Shown here in pieces: positions 7,722-16,972 of a stretch of DNA of 64,000 nucleotides. The stretch is from Thermus brockianus. Its GTDB lineage: Bacteria > Deinococcota > Deinococci > Deinococcales > Thermaceae. Under the pieces are notes generated by a model. That model saw only the letters and a program-made list of their open reading frames with translations, was not told where the DNA came from and ran no database searches. Numbering within the stretch: the first letter of the stretch is position 1; each line of letters begins with the position of its first letter. The stretch is from positions 992,001-1,056,000 of the forward strand of contig NZ_CP016312.1 in assembly GCF_001880325.1 (NCBI RefSeq), given 5' to 3'. The position numbers and the translations under genes are program-made.

Positions 7722-9985
7722 GCCCACTCGGCGAAAGCTTCCCCCGGGCCCAGGTCCAAAAGGAGCCGGCCTTCCCGGTAAAGAACCCCCTGGCCCTTCA
7801 CGGGCGGGGCCACCCCTAGCACCTCGGCCCAGACGCCCTCCCGGGGATGGCCCGAGCGGTCCTCAAAGGCCAAGACCAGCCGCTTCCCGTCAAACGCCCC
7901 CTTCAGCTCGCTCCAGGCCCCGGGGGCGAAACCCTCGCCCTCGTCCTCGTAAACCCGCCCCCGGATCGCCGGCCCCAAGGCCACCCGGAAGCCGAGGCGG
8001 GGCCAGCGGGCGGTGCGGGTGGGGTAGGTGGGCTCGGTGAGGGGGATGGCCGCCCCCTCCTTCAGGTAAAGGGGTAAGGGACCCAAAGCCTGTTCCAGGG
8101 CAGGCCCCGCCACCCGGCACCCTGCCCAAAAGTCCCACCAGGTGCCCGGGGGCAGGTACACCTCCCGCACCCCCTCCCCCTGGTGCAGGAGGGGAGCGGC
8201 GAGGAGGCCTTCGCCCAAAAGGAACTCGTCCTCGCGGAAGGCGGCCATCTCCCCCGGCCAGTAGGCGAAAAGGGGGCGCCAAAGCGGCAGGCCCTCCTCG
8301 TGGGCCTCCCGGGCCAGGGAGTAAAGGTAAGGGAGGAGCCGGTAGCGGAAGCGCAGGGCCTCCCGCATCCGGGAGGTCCAGGGCTCGCCGAAGGCGTAGG
8401 GCTCCTGGCGGCGGGTGCCCAGGGCGCTGTGGTTGCGAAAAAAGGGGTAAAGCGCCCCGAGCCAGGTCCAGCGCAGGAGGAGTTCGGGCGTAGCGTCCTG
8501 GCCAAAGCCGCCCACGTCCGCCCCGGCAAAGGGTACCCCGGAAAGCCCCAGGGAGAGGAGCATGGGGACCGAGAGGGCCATATCCTCGTGGCGGCTTTCG
8601 TTATCCCCCGTCCAGACGAAGGCGTAGCGCTGGATGCCGGGGAAGCCGCTTCGGGTGAGGATAAAGGGCCGGCGCCCCAAGGCGGCAAGCCCTTGGTAGG
8701 TGGCCTCGGCCATGCCCAGGGCGTAGAGGTTGCGGGCCTCGAGGTGGCTCTTCTCCCCTTGCCGGGCGGTGAGGGGGAGGGCCTTGTCGGGGGACTCGGC
8801 GCCCCCAAGCTCCAGCACCGCCGGCTCGTTCATGTCGTTCCAGATGCCGGCGAAGCCGTTCTCTTCGGCAAAGCGGCGCACCTCCTCGGCCCAGAAGGCC
8901 CGGGGGCCTTCCCGGCTAAAATCGGGCCAGACCGCCCGCCTCGGCCATACCCCGCCCACCAGAAGCTCGTCCCGGTCGTCCAGGAGGAAAACCCCCCGCC
9001 GCTTCCCCTCCTCAAAGACCCGGTAGCCCTCCTCCACCTTCACCCCCGGGTCCACGATGGGCACCAGGCGCACACCCTCCCCCGCCAGCTCCTCCGAGAG
9101 GGCCCGGAAATCGGGGAAGCGGTGGGGGCTTAGGGTGAAGACCTTGTAGCCCTCCATGTGGTGGATATCCAGCCAGACCGCTTCCAGGGGCAGGTCGTGG
9201 GCCTTGAACGCCTCCACCACCTCCCGCACCGCCTGGCTGTCGGCGTAGCTATAGCGGCACTGGTGGTAGCCCAAGGCCCACAAGGGGGGCATGGCGGGCC
9301 GGCCGGTGAGGAGGGTCAGGCCCCGCACCACCTCCAAGAGGCTTCCCGCAAGCACATAGAAATCCAGATGGGGCGAAGCCACCGCCACCCGCCCCTCGGC
9401 GGGGTGGGCGTGGCCCAGGTCAAAAAGGCTCGGGTGGCTCTCGTCCAGCAAAAGGCCTAGGGCCTCGTCCCCTTCCAGCCGCACCAAGAGGGGGCTCGCC
9501 AGGTAGAGGGGGTCACGGCCGGGGCGGGGCGGCTGGTCCATGGTGAAGTTCCAAAACCGCCCCCCACGCCGCGCAAGCCCCCCGGTCCGTTCGCCCAAGC
9601 CGTAGTAATGGGCGGCCCCTAGGGGAAAACGGAGGGCCAAAAGCGGGTACGGCACCCCATCGGAGAGGAGCCGCAAGAGGGGGAGGGCCTCGAGGTGGGG
9701 AAGGCCCCAGAGGGAAAGCGTTAGGCCCCCGAAGCGCACCCTCCCCTCACCCAGCGCCAAGGGCGGAAGCCCCTCGGCCCGGTAGAGCCCCTCGGTGGCC
9801 TCCATGGGCAACGGCCTTGCCCCCTGGACCGCCGGCCCCGCCTTGGCCCGGTCGCGCGGGCGCTGGGTGAAAAGGAGCCGCCAGGCCCGCACCCCTTCCT
9901 TCTCCACCGCCTGGACCTCCATGCCCGAAAGGTCCAGGCGCTCCATCCGGTCAAAGGGGATGTCCCAATTCAAAAGCGCGTTCAA
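7718..9985 (-). CDS. GH31-family alpha-glucosidase
   Basis: 755 residues, glycoside hydrolase family 31. The order is an N-terminal beta domain (residues 1-220), then a catalytic (beta/alpha)8 barrel with [32 protein letters not shown], the nucleophile motif [31 protein letters not shown] and the acid/base region [12 protein letters not shown], then C-terminal beta domains. It likely releases glucose from alpha-glucosides imported by the adjacent ABC transporter. No signal peptide is seen, so it is cytoplasmic. The TTG start at 9985 follows GGAGGTGGGG. It is the last gene of the leftward sugar operon, 38 bp after the permease. Confidence 0.92.
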   Translation of the reverse strand: MNALLNWDIPFDRMERLDLSGMEVQAVEKEGVRAWRLLFTQRPRDRAKAGPAVQGARPLPMEATEGLYRAEGLPPLALGEGRVRFGGLTLSLWGLPHLEALPLLRLLSDGVPYPLLALRFPLGAAHYYGLGERTGGLARRGGRFWNFTMDQPPRPGRDPLYLASPLLVRLEGDEALGLLLDESHPSLFDLGHAHPAEGRVAVASPHLDFYVLAGSLLEVVRGLTLLTGRPAMPPLWALGYHQCRYSYADSQAVREVVEAFKAHDLPLEAVWLDIHHMEGYKVFTLSPHRFPDFRALSEELAGEGVRLVPIVDPGVKVEEGYRVFEEGKRRGVFLLDDRDELLVGGVWPRRAVWPDFSREGPRAFWAEEVRRFAEENGFAGIWNDMNEPAVLELGGAESPDKALPLTARQGEKSHLEARNLYALGMAEATYQGLAALGRRPFILTRSGFPGIQRYAFVWTGDNESRHEDMALSVPMLLSLGLSGVPFAGADVGGFGQDATPELLLRWTWLGALYPFFRNHSALGTRRQEPYAFGEPWTSRMREALRFRYRLLPYLYSLAREAHEEGLPLWRPLFAYWPGEMAAFREDEFLLGEGLLAAPLLHQGEGVREVYLPPGTWWDFWAGCRVAGPALEQALGPLPLYLKEGAAIPLTEPTYPTRTARWPRLGFRVALGPAIRGRVYEDEGEGFAPGAWSELKGAFDGKRLVLAFEDRSGHPREGVWAEVLGVAPPVKGQGVLYREGRLLLDLGPGEAFAEWA

Positions 9986-10023
9986 GCCCCACCTCCACCC
10001 GGCGGGCCCCTAAGCGCGCGGCC

Positions 10024-10865
10024 CTAGCCCTTCACCGCCCCCGCCGTTAACCCGGCCACGATGCGCCCTTGGAAGATGAGGACCAGGACCACCAGGGGCA
10101 CCGTGACCACCACGCTGGCCGCCATGATGGAGCCCCAGGGGATCTCAAAGGGGGTGGCCCCGCCGAAGCTGGCGATGGCGGGGGGCACGGTCTTCACCGC
10201 ATCCCCCACGGTGAAGGTGAGGGCGAAGAGGTACTCGTTCCAGGCGGCGATGAAGGCCAACAACCCCGTGGTCACCAGCCCGGGCCCGGTGAGGGGGAGC
10301 ATCACCCGCAGGAGGGTCTGCAAGGGAGTGGCCCCGTCCACATACGCCGCCTCCTCCAGCTCCCTGGGAAGCCCCCGGAAGTAGCCCACCAGCACCCACA
10401 CCGTGAAGGGCAAGGTGAAGAGGAGGTAGGTGAGGATGAGGCCAAGGTGGGTGTTGAAAAGCCCGGTTTGCCTTAGCAGCATGAAAAGGCCTCCCAAGAC
10501 CGAGATCTGGGGAAACATGGTCATGGCGAGGACGATGTACAAGACGGCGTTTTTGGGAGGAAAGGGGAGCCGGCCCAGGGCGTAGGCGGCCAGCACCCCA
10601 AGGGCCAAGGAGAGCAGGGTGGCCCCCCGGCCACGATGAGGGAATTCAACAGGTTGCGGCCAAAGTTGGCCTGGAGGAAGACGTTTTTGTAGTGGTCCAG
10701 GGTGAAGGGAAGGGGCAGGAAGCTGGGATCGGGGGAAAAGAGGGCATCCGAGGGCTTGAAGCTGGAAATCACCGCCCAGTAGAAGGGAAAGACGCTGTAG
10801 ACCACAATGAAGACCACCAAGAGGTAAAAAAGCCCCCGGTTGAGGGCACGCCAAAGGGCCTTCAT
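10024..10865 (-). CDS. Sugar ABC permease (MalG type), interrupted by a 1-base deletion
   Basis: Inner-membrane subunit of a carbohydrate importer. The N-terminal part ([28 protein letters not shown]) lies in one frame. The remainder ([20 protein letters not shown], then the EAA cytoplasmic loop [22 protein letters not shown]) lies in another. The break is at 10623-10628, where the minus strand has six G after GTGGCC. One more G gives [14 protein letters not shown] and about 280 residues, the usual size. Its start overlaps the malF-like stop (ATGA). An assembly undercall is the simplest explanation. Confidence 0.88.
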
Positions 10866-11737
10866 CTGAGGGCCTCCCTTCCTATGGTGCGCATGTACAG
10901 GAGGACGAAGACGAAGATCAGGGCCAAAATGGCCACGCTGATGGCCGAGCCGTAGCCTAGGTCCTGGAAGTCAATGAGGGTCTGGCGGTTGTAGATGGCC
11001 AAAGAGCGGGTGGCGGGGTTCGCCCCGCTCATGACGAAGATCACGTCAAAGACCCGAAGGGCGTCCAGGGTGCGGAAGATGAGGGCCACCACCAGGGCGG
11101 GGGTGAGGAGGGGCAGGGTGATGGTCCAGAACTGTTGCCAACGGGTAGCCCCGTCAATGCTGGCTGCCTCGTAGAGCTCCTCGGGGATAAGCTGGAGCCC
11201 AGCCAAGAGGAGGAGGGCCATGAAGGGCGTGGTCTTCCACACGTCCACGGCGATGATGGAGGGGAGGATGAGCTCAGGACGAGCCAAGAAGGCCACCTTC
11301 TGCGAGAGGAGGCCGAGCTTGACACCCAGGACGTTGACGACCCCGTAGACGTCGTGGAGCATCCACTGCCACATCTTGGCGGAAACCACCGTGGGGATGG
11401 CCCAGGGGATGAGGATGGCGGCGCGCACCAGGCCCCGGCCCCTGAAGTTGGAGTGGATGACCAAGGCGATGGCCAAGCCCAGGATGGTTTCCAGGCTCAC
11501 GGAGATCACGGTGAACTTTAACGTGTTCCAAAGGGCCTGGCGGAAATCCGGGTCCTGGAGCAGGAAAACGTAGTTTTCCAAGCCCACGAACTCCGGGGGC
11601 TCCACGAAGGCGATATCGGCTTTGAAGAGAGACCAGTAGAAGACCTGGGCCAGGGGGTAGCCCGCCACCAGGACCACCACCAAAAGGGTGGGGAGGACGA
11701 GGAGCCAGGCCAGGCGGACCTGCCTTTGGGTAAGCAT
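10862..11737 (-). CDS. Sugar ABC permease (MalF type)
   Basis: 291 residues with six transmembrane segments. It starts [20 protein letters not shown]. The EAA loop that docks on the ATPase reads [20 protein letters not shown] followed by [10 protein letters not shown]. It belongs to the carbohydrate-uptake-1 binding-protein-dependent permeases and pairs with the MalG-type subunit that overlaps its stop. No ATPase is encoded in this operon, so a shared MsiK/UgpC-type ATPase elsewhere probably powers it (inference). Maltose, trehalose or a related alpha-glucoside fits the adjacent alpha-glucosidase. Confidence 0.92.
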   Translation of the reverse strand: MLTQRQVRLAWLLVLPTLLVVVLVAGYPLAQVFYWSLFKADIAFVEPPEFVGLENYVFLLQDPDFRQALWNTLKFTVISVSLETILGLAIALVIHSNFRGRGLVRAAILIPWAIPTVVSAKMWQWMLHDVYGVVNVLGVKLGLLSQKVAFLARPELILPSIIAVDVWKTTPFMALLLLAGLQLIPEELYEAASIDGATRWQQFWTITLPLLTPALVVALIFRTLDALRVFDVIFVMSGANPATRSLAIYNRQTLIDFQDLGYGSAISVAILALIFVFVLLYMRTIGREALR

Positions 11738-11787
11738 GGCTTTAGGGTAAACCCGGGGGGCTCACCGCCCCCCGGGAAGAGGGCTTT

Positions 11788-13077
11788 TTACCGCAGGATG
11801 CGGCGCAGGCGGGCCTCGAGGTCCCGCACCGCCGCCTCGCCCGTCTTACGGCCGGTGAGGGCGCTATGGACCTCGGTCCAGATGGCTTCGGAAACCTGGT
11901 TGTACCGGGCCCCGGCCACGTCGGAGGGACGGGAGACGGCGTTTTGGAAGACGGGCAAGAGGCTCCGGAACCAAGGGTTTTTGGCCAAGACGTCCCTATC
12001 GGTGTAGAGGGCGGGCCGGGTGGGCAGGCGGGAAAGGCGCACGGCGTTGTCCTTCTGCACCTCGTAGGAGGCCAGGTACTTGACCAGGTCGGCGGCCTCC
12101 TTGGGGTAGCGGCTGTAGGCGGAAACCATGAGCTGCCACCCGCCCAGGGTGGCGGCGTTGGAGGCGTCGGCGGCGCCCTTGGGAAGCACGGTCACGGCAA
12201 ACTTGCCCCGGATGGGGCTCCCCTCCGCCTGGCCCAGGGCGTAGGCGTAGGGCCAGTTGCGCATGAAGAGGGCGTTGCCCTGCTGCCAGACGTTCCTGGC
12301 CTCCTCCTCGGCGTAGGAGGTGACGCCTTGGGGGGCGATGGTGCCCACGTAGCGGCGGACCGTGTTCAAGGCCAAAGCGGCCCGGCCGTTATTCACGCTT
12401 ATGGTGCCATCCGGTTCCACGATGCGCCCGCCCTTATGGGAGTAGATCCATTCAAGGGCGTCGCAGGTGAGGCCCTCGTAGGGCTTGCCCTGGAAGACAA
12501 AGCCCCAGAAGTCCCGGTTGCCCGCCCTGCGCTCGCCCTCCATGACCCTCTGGGCCATCTGCTCCAGCTCGGCCCAGGTGCGGGGCGGGTTCTGGAAGCC
12601 GTACTTCTGGAGGAGGTCGGTGCGGTAGTAAAGGATGCCGGCATCGGTGAAGAAGGGGATAGAGGTGAGCTTGCCCCGGATGGTGTTGTTCTGAACGATA
12701 CGGGGGAAGAACTCCCGAAGCTCCGCTTCGCTAAAGTGCTGCTTTAGGTCCAGGGCGTGGGGGGCCACGATGCCCGGCCAGATGACGTCAATCATGTAGA
12801 CGTCCACATCGGGGCTTTTGGCCGCCCAGTACTGCTGGTAGAGGGCCAGGCGGTCGTTGGTGTCCGCAGGCGAGTCAATGTACTCCACCCGGGTGCCCGT
12901 CTTCTTCCCCCAGGCCTCCACCATCTCCTTCATCCAGCGGCCGCCCTCCCCCACGGCGGTGGAGTCGCCCGCCACCCGGATGATGGGCCCCGCCTGGGCC
13001 CGCACCACGGACGGGCCCAGCACCAGGCTAGCCGCCAAACCCACGCCGGCCTTCTTAAGAAATTCCCTACGCCTCAT
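11788..13077 (-). CDS. Extracellular sugar-binding protein of ABC importer
   Basis: 429 residues. The N-terminus [20 protein letters not shown] is a Tat-like signal (RRREFLKK) followed by a hydrophobic core and a likely cleavage site after VVRAQA. The mature protein fits solute-binding family 1: [40 protein letters not shown], and [20 protein letters not shown] near the C-terminus. It captures sugar outside the inner membrane for the MalF/MalG-type permeases downstream. It is the first gene of the operon and has a strong promoter and a palindromic site upstream. The related T. thermophilus proteins bind trehalose, maltose or sucrose; specificity here is inferred. Confidence 0.92.
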   Translation of the reverse strand: MRRREFLKKAGVGLAASLVLGPSVVRAQAGPIIRVAGDSTAVGEGGRWMKEMVEAWGKKTGTRVEYIDSPADTNDRLALYQQYWAAKSPDVDVYMIDVIWPGIVAPHALDLKQHFSEAELREFFPRIVQNNTIRGKLTSIPFFTDAGILYYRTDLLQKYGFQNPPRTWAELEQMAQRVMEGERRAGNRDFWGFVFQGKPYEGLTCDALEWIYSHKGGRIVEPDGTISVNNGRAALALNTVRRYVGTIAPQGVTSYAEEEARNVWQQGNALFMRNWPYAYALGQAEGSPIRGKFAVTVLPKGAADASNAATLGGWQLMVSAYSRYPKEAADLVKYLASYEVQKDNAVRLSRLPTRPALYTDRDVLAKNPWFRSLLPVFQNAVSRPSDVAGARYNQVSEAIWTEVHSALTGRKTGEAAVRDLEARLRRILR

Positions 13078-13091
13078 ATGAACCCTCCCTA

Positions 13092-13105
13092 TGGAAGCTT
13101 TTCCA
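13092..13105 (-). promoter_or_regulatory. Candidate operator of the sugar operon
   Basis: A 14-bp inverted repeat, TGGAA-GCTT-TTCCA arms, just downstream of the -10 box and within the predicted 5' UTR. It resembles LacI-family palindromes in outline, but the central CG is missing. No regulator gene is adjacent. Confidence 0.4.
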
Positions 13106-13110
13106 GGACG

Positions 13111-13139
13111 ATTTTACCCCTCCGCCCCCTCCCCGTCAA
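13111..13139 (-). promoter_or_regulatory. Promoter of the sugar uptake operon
   Basis: On the minus strand, TTGACG (13139-13134), a 17-nt spacer and TAAAAT (13116-13111), upstream of the binding-protein gene. This is one of the best sigma-A matches in the window. Confidence 0.75.
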
Positions 13140-13142
13140 GCG

Positions 13143-14123
13143 CTAAAGCCACACGAGCTGCAACTGGGCCTCGAGGCGGCCCACCACCAGGCCCCGGTGG
13201 TTTGTGATCTCGGGCCGGTCCCAGGGGGTAGGGCCAGGGTCTAAGCCCAAGCGGCGAAGGAGGGCTACCACCAGCACCTCCCGGGCCTGGCCCGAGCCGT
13301 CCTCCACTTTGAGGGCGATGCCCAAAGGCCCCTTGGGGCTTTCCAAGAGGGCCAGGCCATAGTAGCCATCCGCCCCCCGCTTGGCCACCACGGGAAGCCT
13401 CTCCATGAGCAAGGTGTCTATGCTCCCAGGCCCCGCCACCAGCATGGGGTGGCGGCGCATGGCCTCCCGCACCCTTCGGAGGGGCTCCTGGTAGGGGGCC
13501 GGGGCCTCCTCGGGGGCCGCCAAGAGATAAAAAGCCCGCGCCGCCCGGGAAAGGGGGAGGGCGAAGGTGGGAACGCTGCAGCCGTCCGTGGCCCAAAGGG
13601 GCTCAACCCCCGCAAGCTCCCTAAGCGTCTTCCGGTTCAGCCCCTGCACCGGGTGGTCGGGCAGGTGGTAGCCCTCCGTGGGCGCCCCCAGGGCCAAGGA
13701 AGCCGCCAGCATGCCGGCGTGCTTGCCCGAGCAGTTGTGGTGGAGGGGGGTTGGGGAAAGCCCCCGCGCCTCCAGGGCCTTCCGGGCCTCCTTGGAAAAG
13801 GGGGGGTGGACCCCGCAGACCAGGTGCTCAGGGCCCAGGCCGAGCCTAGCGAGAAAGCGGGTGGCCACCGCCACGTGGGCCTCGGTGCCGTCGTGGCTAG
13901 CGGTGGCCAAGGCCACCTCCTCTTCCCCTAGGCCGAAGCGCTCCACGGCCCCCGTGAGGTAAAGGGCCAAGGCCTGGAAGGGCTTGGCGGAGGAGCGCAG
14001 GTAGGCCCAAAGGTCCGGCTCCCCGGCGTAGGCCAAAACCCCTTCCCGGCCAAAGACCACCAGGGAAGCCCGGTGCCGGTTTTCCACGAGCTCGCCGCGG
14101 TAGGCGTAAACCCAAGCGTTCAC
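13143..14123 (-). CDS. L-asparaginase II family protein
   Basis: 326 residues of the PF06089 asparaginase family (bacterial type II-like, distinct from AnsA/AnsB). Seen motifs are RSSAKPFQALALYLTG, ATASHDGTEAHV, VCGVHPPFSKEARKALEARG, HHNCSGKHAGMLAASL, TDGCSVPTFALPLSRAARAF and HPMLVAGPGSIDTLLM. It is predicted to hydrolyse asparagine to aspartate and ammonia in the cytoplasm. The GTG start overlaps the stop of the DUF309 gene by 4 nt, so the two are co-transcribed. A few family members act on other amides, so the substrate is likely but not proven. Confidence 0.88.
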   Translation of the reverse strand: MNAWVYAYRGELVENRHRASLVVFGREGVLAYAGEPDLWAYLRSSAKPFQALALYLTGAVERFGLGEEEVALATASHDGTEAHVAVATRFLARLGLGPEHLVCGVHPPFSKEARKALEARGLSPTPLHHNCSGKHAGMLAASLALGAPTEGYHLPDHPVQGLNRKTLRELAGVEPLWATDGCSVPTFALPLSRAARAFYLLAAPEEAPAPYQEPLRRVREAMRRHPMLVAGPGSIDTLLMERLPVVAKRGADGYYGLALLESPKGPLGIALKVEDGSGQAREVLVVALLRRLGLDPGPTPWDRPEITNHRGLVVGRLEAQLQLVWL

Positions 14124-14395
14124 GCCCCAAGTCTACGCCGGGCCTCGGCCAAAAGCGCCGCCCAGTCCACGCCCCTATAGGGGTTTGGCAGGCCCTTTAG
14201 CCGGGCTTCTGCCTTCTTGAGGTTTCTTTGGCCGCTTTTGCCCAAGGCCCTTTGGTGCAGGGCGGCGGCGAGGAGGATAAGCCCCTGGAGAAAGCGTTTT
14301 TCTTCCCCTTCTGCCCGAAGCCAGGCCGCTTCCAAAACCTCGTGTACCTCAAAGTAGCGCCCCTCCCGCCAGAGGGCCAAGGCCTTCTCCAACAC
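14120..14395 (-). CDS. DUF309 domain protein
   Basis: 91 residues, all-helical. The family core is WREGRYFEVHEVLEAAWLR, then EEKRFLQGLILLAAALHQRA and KKAEARLKGLPNPYRGVD. The HEVLE/W motif and second helix with Gln define DUF309. Biochemical function is unknown. The GTG start at 14395 follows GAAGGGAAT. It is co-transcribed with the asparaginase (4-nt overlap) and divergent from the tungstate-type importer, sharing a 23-bp A/T-rich gap that contains the palindrome AGCTTAAGCT. Confidence 0.85.
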   Translation of the reverse strand: MLEKALALWREGRYFEVHEVLEAAWLRAEGEEKRFLQGLILLAAALHQRALGKSGQRNLKKAEARLKGLPNPYRGVDWAALLAEARRRLGA

Positions 14396-14418
14396 ATTCC
14401 CTTCTTAAAGCTTAAGCT

Positions 14419-15227
14419 ATGTTTAGGTCTATGCGACTTGGAGCCTTTCTCCTCCCCTTTTTTGTCCTGGCGGTGGCCCTGCGCCTGGCCACCACCACCA
14501 GCGTCTACGATTCCGGGCTTTTGGACCAGCTTCTTCCCCCCTTCCAGAAGGCCACGGGGATCCAGGTGGAGGTCTTGGCGGTGGGCACGGGCCAAGCCCT
14601 GACCTTAGCGGCCCGCGGGGACGTGGATGCCGTCTTGGTCCACGCCCCGGACCTCGAGGCGGAGGCGGTGCGGCAAGGCCACCTGGCCGAAGGGTTCTGC
14701 CTAGCGCAAAACCGTTTCCTCCTGGTGGGGCCACCGGAAGACCCCGCCCGGGTGCGGGAAGCCCCCACCGTCCTGGAGGCCCTGCGGCAGATCGCCAAGA
14801 CCCAAGCCCCCTTCGTCTCCCGGGGGGACCGCTCGGGCACCCACGTCAAGGAACTCGCCCTCTGGAAGGAGGCAGGCGTCACCCCGACCCCCCCTGGTAC
14901 CTGGAGTCGGGGGCGGGCATGGGCCAGACCTTGGTCCTGGCGGCGGAAAAAGGAGCCTACACCCTCTCCGATTTGGCCACCTACCTCACCGTGGGGAAAA
15001 AGAGGGGCCTGGTTGCCCTTTACGAACGGGGCGACCCTCTACTTATCAACCAGTACAGCTATTATGTGGCCCTCAAGGGGAAAAACCCTGAGGAGGCCAG
15101 GCGGCTTCGGGCCTTCTTGGCCTCCGAGGAGGCGGCCCGGCTCACCGCAGGCCTAAAGGTGGAGGGGCAAAGCCTTTTCCAGCCCCTCCGGGGGCGGTGT
15201 ATCCTTCCTCCAGGTGGAAGCCGCTGA
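14419..15227 (+). CDS. Tungstate/molybdate-type ABC binding protein (TupA-like), interrupted by a 1-base deletion
   Basis: Periplasmic oxyanion-binding protein with a signal peptide (MRLGAFLLPFFVLAVALRLA). Typical TupA stretches are TTSVYDSGLLDQLLPPFQKA, VDAVLVHAPDLEAEAV, VSRGDRSGTHVKELALWKEA, and in the second frame YLTVGKKRGLVALYERGDPL and NQYSYYVALKGKNPEEARRL. The frame breaks within two C runs at 14882-14894. One extra C gives DPPWYLESGAGMGQTL and about 269 residues. The start could be the ATG at 14419 or at 14431. The permease gene begins inside its 3' end. Confidence 0.86.
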
Positions 15228-15849
15228 GCTTTGGGAGATCGCCTGGCGGAGCCTCTGGGTGGCGGGGGTGGCCACGCTCCTTGCGGCGCTCCCCGCCGTC
15301 CCCCTGGGGCTTTGGCTGGCCCTCCGGGGCGGGGGCGGGGCCTGGGGACGGATGCTCCTCTATGCGGGCATGGCCCTGCCCCCTGTGGTGGTGGGGCTTT
15401 TCCTCTACCTCCTCCTATCCCGCTCCGGGCCCTTGGGCTTCCTCGGCCTCCTCTACACCCCCTACGCCATGGTCCTGGCGGAGGCCATCCTGGCCTTCCC
15501 CCTCATCGCCGCCTTTGTCCTTTCCGGGGCCCGGGCCCGGGTGGAGGAGGTGCGCCTTTTGGTGCGGAGCCTGGGCGGCACGGAGGCCCAGGTCTTCCCC
15601 ACCCTCTTTTGGGAAAGCCGCCGCACCCTGGCCGCTGCCCTGGCCGCGGGCTTTGGCGGAGCCATCAGCGAGGTGGGGGCGGCCACCCTGGTGGGTGGGG
15701 ACATCCGCCACCACACCCGGGTTCTCACCACCGCCATTGTGGTGGAAACCCGCAAAGGGGAGTTGGAGGCGGCGTTGGCCTTGGGGATGGTCCTTATGGG
15801 CATTGCCCTCTTGGTCACCGGGCTTCTCGTTATCCTGGAGCGGGAATGA
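15214..15849 (+). CDS. Tungstate-type ABC permease (TupB-like)
   Basis: 211 residues with five or six hydrophobic helices. It starts with a GTG inside the 3' end of the binding-protein gene. Motifs include WEIAWRSLWVAGVATLLAAL and the EAA-type loop LVRSLGGTEAQVFPTLFWES followed by GFGGAISEVGAATLVGGDIR, characteristic of TupB/ModB permeases. A single permease type probably forms a homodimer. It overlaps the ATPase gene by ATGA at 15846. It imports tungstate or molybdate; the MoaD-MoaE fusion encoded 5.5 kb away is a consumer of such metals in molybdopterin cofactor synthesis. Confidence 0.88.
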   Translation: MEAAELWEIAWRSLWVAGVATLLAALPAVPLGLWLALRGGGGAWGRMLLYAGMALPPVVVGLFLYLLLSRSGPLGFLGLLYTPYAMVLAEAILAFPLIAAFVLSGARARVEEVRLLVRSLGGTEAQVFPTLFWESRRTLAAALAAGFGGAISEVGAATLVGGDIRHHTRVLTTAIVVETRKGELEAALALGMVLMGIALLVTGLLVILERE

Positions 15850-16526
15850 GGCCAGTGCTTTGGGCCAAGGGGCTTTTCCACCGCCACGGGACGTTTTGCC
15901 TGGAGGTGGAAGACCTTAAGGTCTACCCCGGGGAGATCCTGGCGGTCCTAGGCCCGTCGGGTAGCGGCAAGACCACCCTGCTCCGCCTTCTTGCGGGCCT
16001 CTTCCAACCCGAGCGAGGCCGGGTGGAGGGGGGGCGTGCCGCCTACCTGCCCCAGGCCCCGCCCCTCTTGCGGCGGAGCGTTTTGGAAAACGCCGCCTTT
16101 GGCCTCCGCCTCCAGGGCGTGGCCAAGCGGGAGGCCTGGGAGCGGGCGCGAAGGTTGTTAGCGCGGGTGGGCTTGGCGGAAAAGGCGCGCCAGCCCGCCC
16201 ACCTCCTCTCGGGCGGGGAAGCGGTGCGCTTAGCCCTGGCCCGCACCCTTTTGGTGGAGCCCGAGATCCTCCTTCTGGACGAACCCACCGCCAGCCTGGA
16301 CCCGGCCAACGTCGCCCAGGTGGAAGCCCTCCTCGCCGAGGCGGCGCTGGAGGGGCGGGCGGTGATCCTCGCCACCCACGACCTCTTCCAGGCTAAACGG
16401 CTGGCAAAGCGGGTGGTCTTCCTCTACCTGGGCCAGGTGGTGGAGGAAGGGGAGGCCAAGGCCTTCTTCCAAAACCCCAAGGACCCTAGGACCCAAGCCT
16501 TTTTGCAAGGCCGCCTCCTCCCCTAA
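15846..16526 (+). CDS. Tungstate-type ABC ATP-binding protein (TupC-like)
   Basis: 226 residues. Walker A is GPSGSGKTTLL, the Q-loop YLPQAPP, the signature LLSGGEAVRLALARTL, Walker B ILLLDEPTASLD and the switch histidine in ATHDLFQAKRLA. The signature is LSGGE rather than LSGGQ, as in the TupC/WtpC group. The ATG at 15846 is fixed by the 4-nt overlap with the permease stop. It drives import through the TupB-like permease. Its stop overlaps that of the convergent trmL gene by 4 bp. Confidence 0.92.
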   Translation: MRPVLWAKGLFHRHGTFCLEVEDLKVYPGEILAVLGPSGSGKTTLLRLLAGLFQPERGRVEGGRAAYLPQAPPLLRRSVLENAAFGLRLQGVAKREAWERARRLLARVGLAEKARQPAHLLSGGEAVRLALARTLLVEPEILLLDEPTASLDPANVAQVEALLAEAALEGRAVILATHDLFQAKRLAKRVVFLYLGQVVEEGEAKAFFQNPKDPRTQAFLQGRLLP

Positions 16527-16972
16527 GGGCTCTGGAGCTGGCGGTAGGCCTCGGAGGCCGCCACCCCCACGGCCACCGCCAGGTTCAGGGAGCGCACCGG
16601 CCCCGGCATGGGGATTTGGAGGGAGGGAAACTGGGCCAGGACCGCCTCCGGAAGTCCCCGGGTCTCGGGCCCGAAGAGGAGGTAGTCCCCCTCTTGGAAA
16701 CGGGCTTGGTATAGGCTCGTCTCGGCACGGGCGCTAAAGGCCCACACCCGGGCGGAAGGGGGGAGGGAGGCGAGGAAGGCTGCCCAGTCTTCGTGGACCC
16801 TCAGGTCCACGTAGGGCCAGTAGTCCAGCCCCGCCCGCCTGAGCTTGGAACTGGAAAGGAGAAAGCCCAAGGGGCGGATGAGGTGCAAGGGCCACCCCAA
16901 GGCAGCGGCGGTGCGGGCGATGTTCCCCACGTTCTGGGGGATTTCCGGCTGGTAAAGGACCAGGTGGATCAT
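16523..16972 (-). CDS. trmL: tRNA (cytidine/uridine-34-2'-O)-methyltransferase
   Basis: 149 residues, the small stand-alone SPOUT enzyme (YibK/TrmL) that methylates the ribose at the wobble position of tRNA-Leu species. Motif 1 is NVGNIARTAAALG, motif 2 LLFGPETRGLP, and motif 3 RSLNLAVAVGVAASEAYRQL, which together form the trefoil-knot SAM site. Length matches the family. The ATG at 16972 sits in a TGATG overlap with the upstream gene's stop, implying translational coupling; a GTG one codon earlier is also possible. Confidence 0.94.
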   Translation of the reverse strand: MIHLVLYQPEIPQNVGNIARTAAALGWPLHLIRPLGFLLSSSKLRRAGLDYWPYVDLRVHEDWAAFLASLPPSARVWAFSARAETSLYQARFQEGDYLLFGPETRGLPEAVLAQFPSLQIPMPGPVRSLNLAVAVGVAASEAYRQLQSP

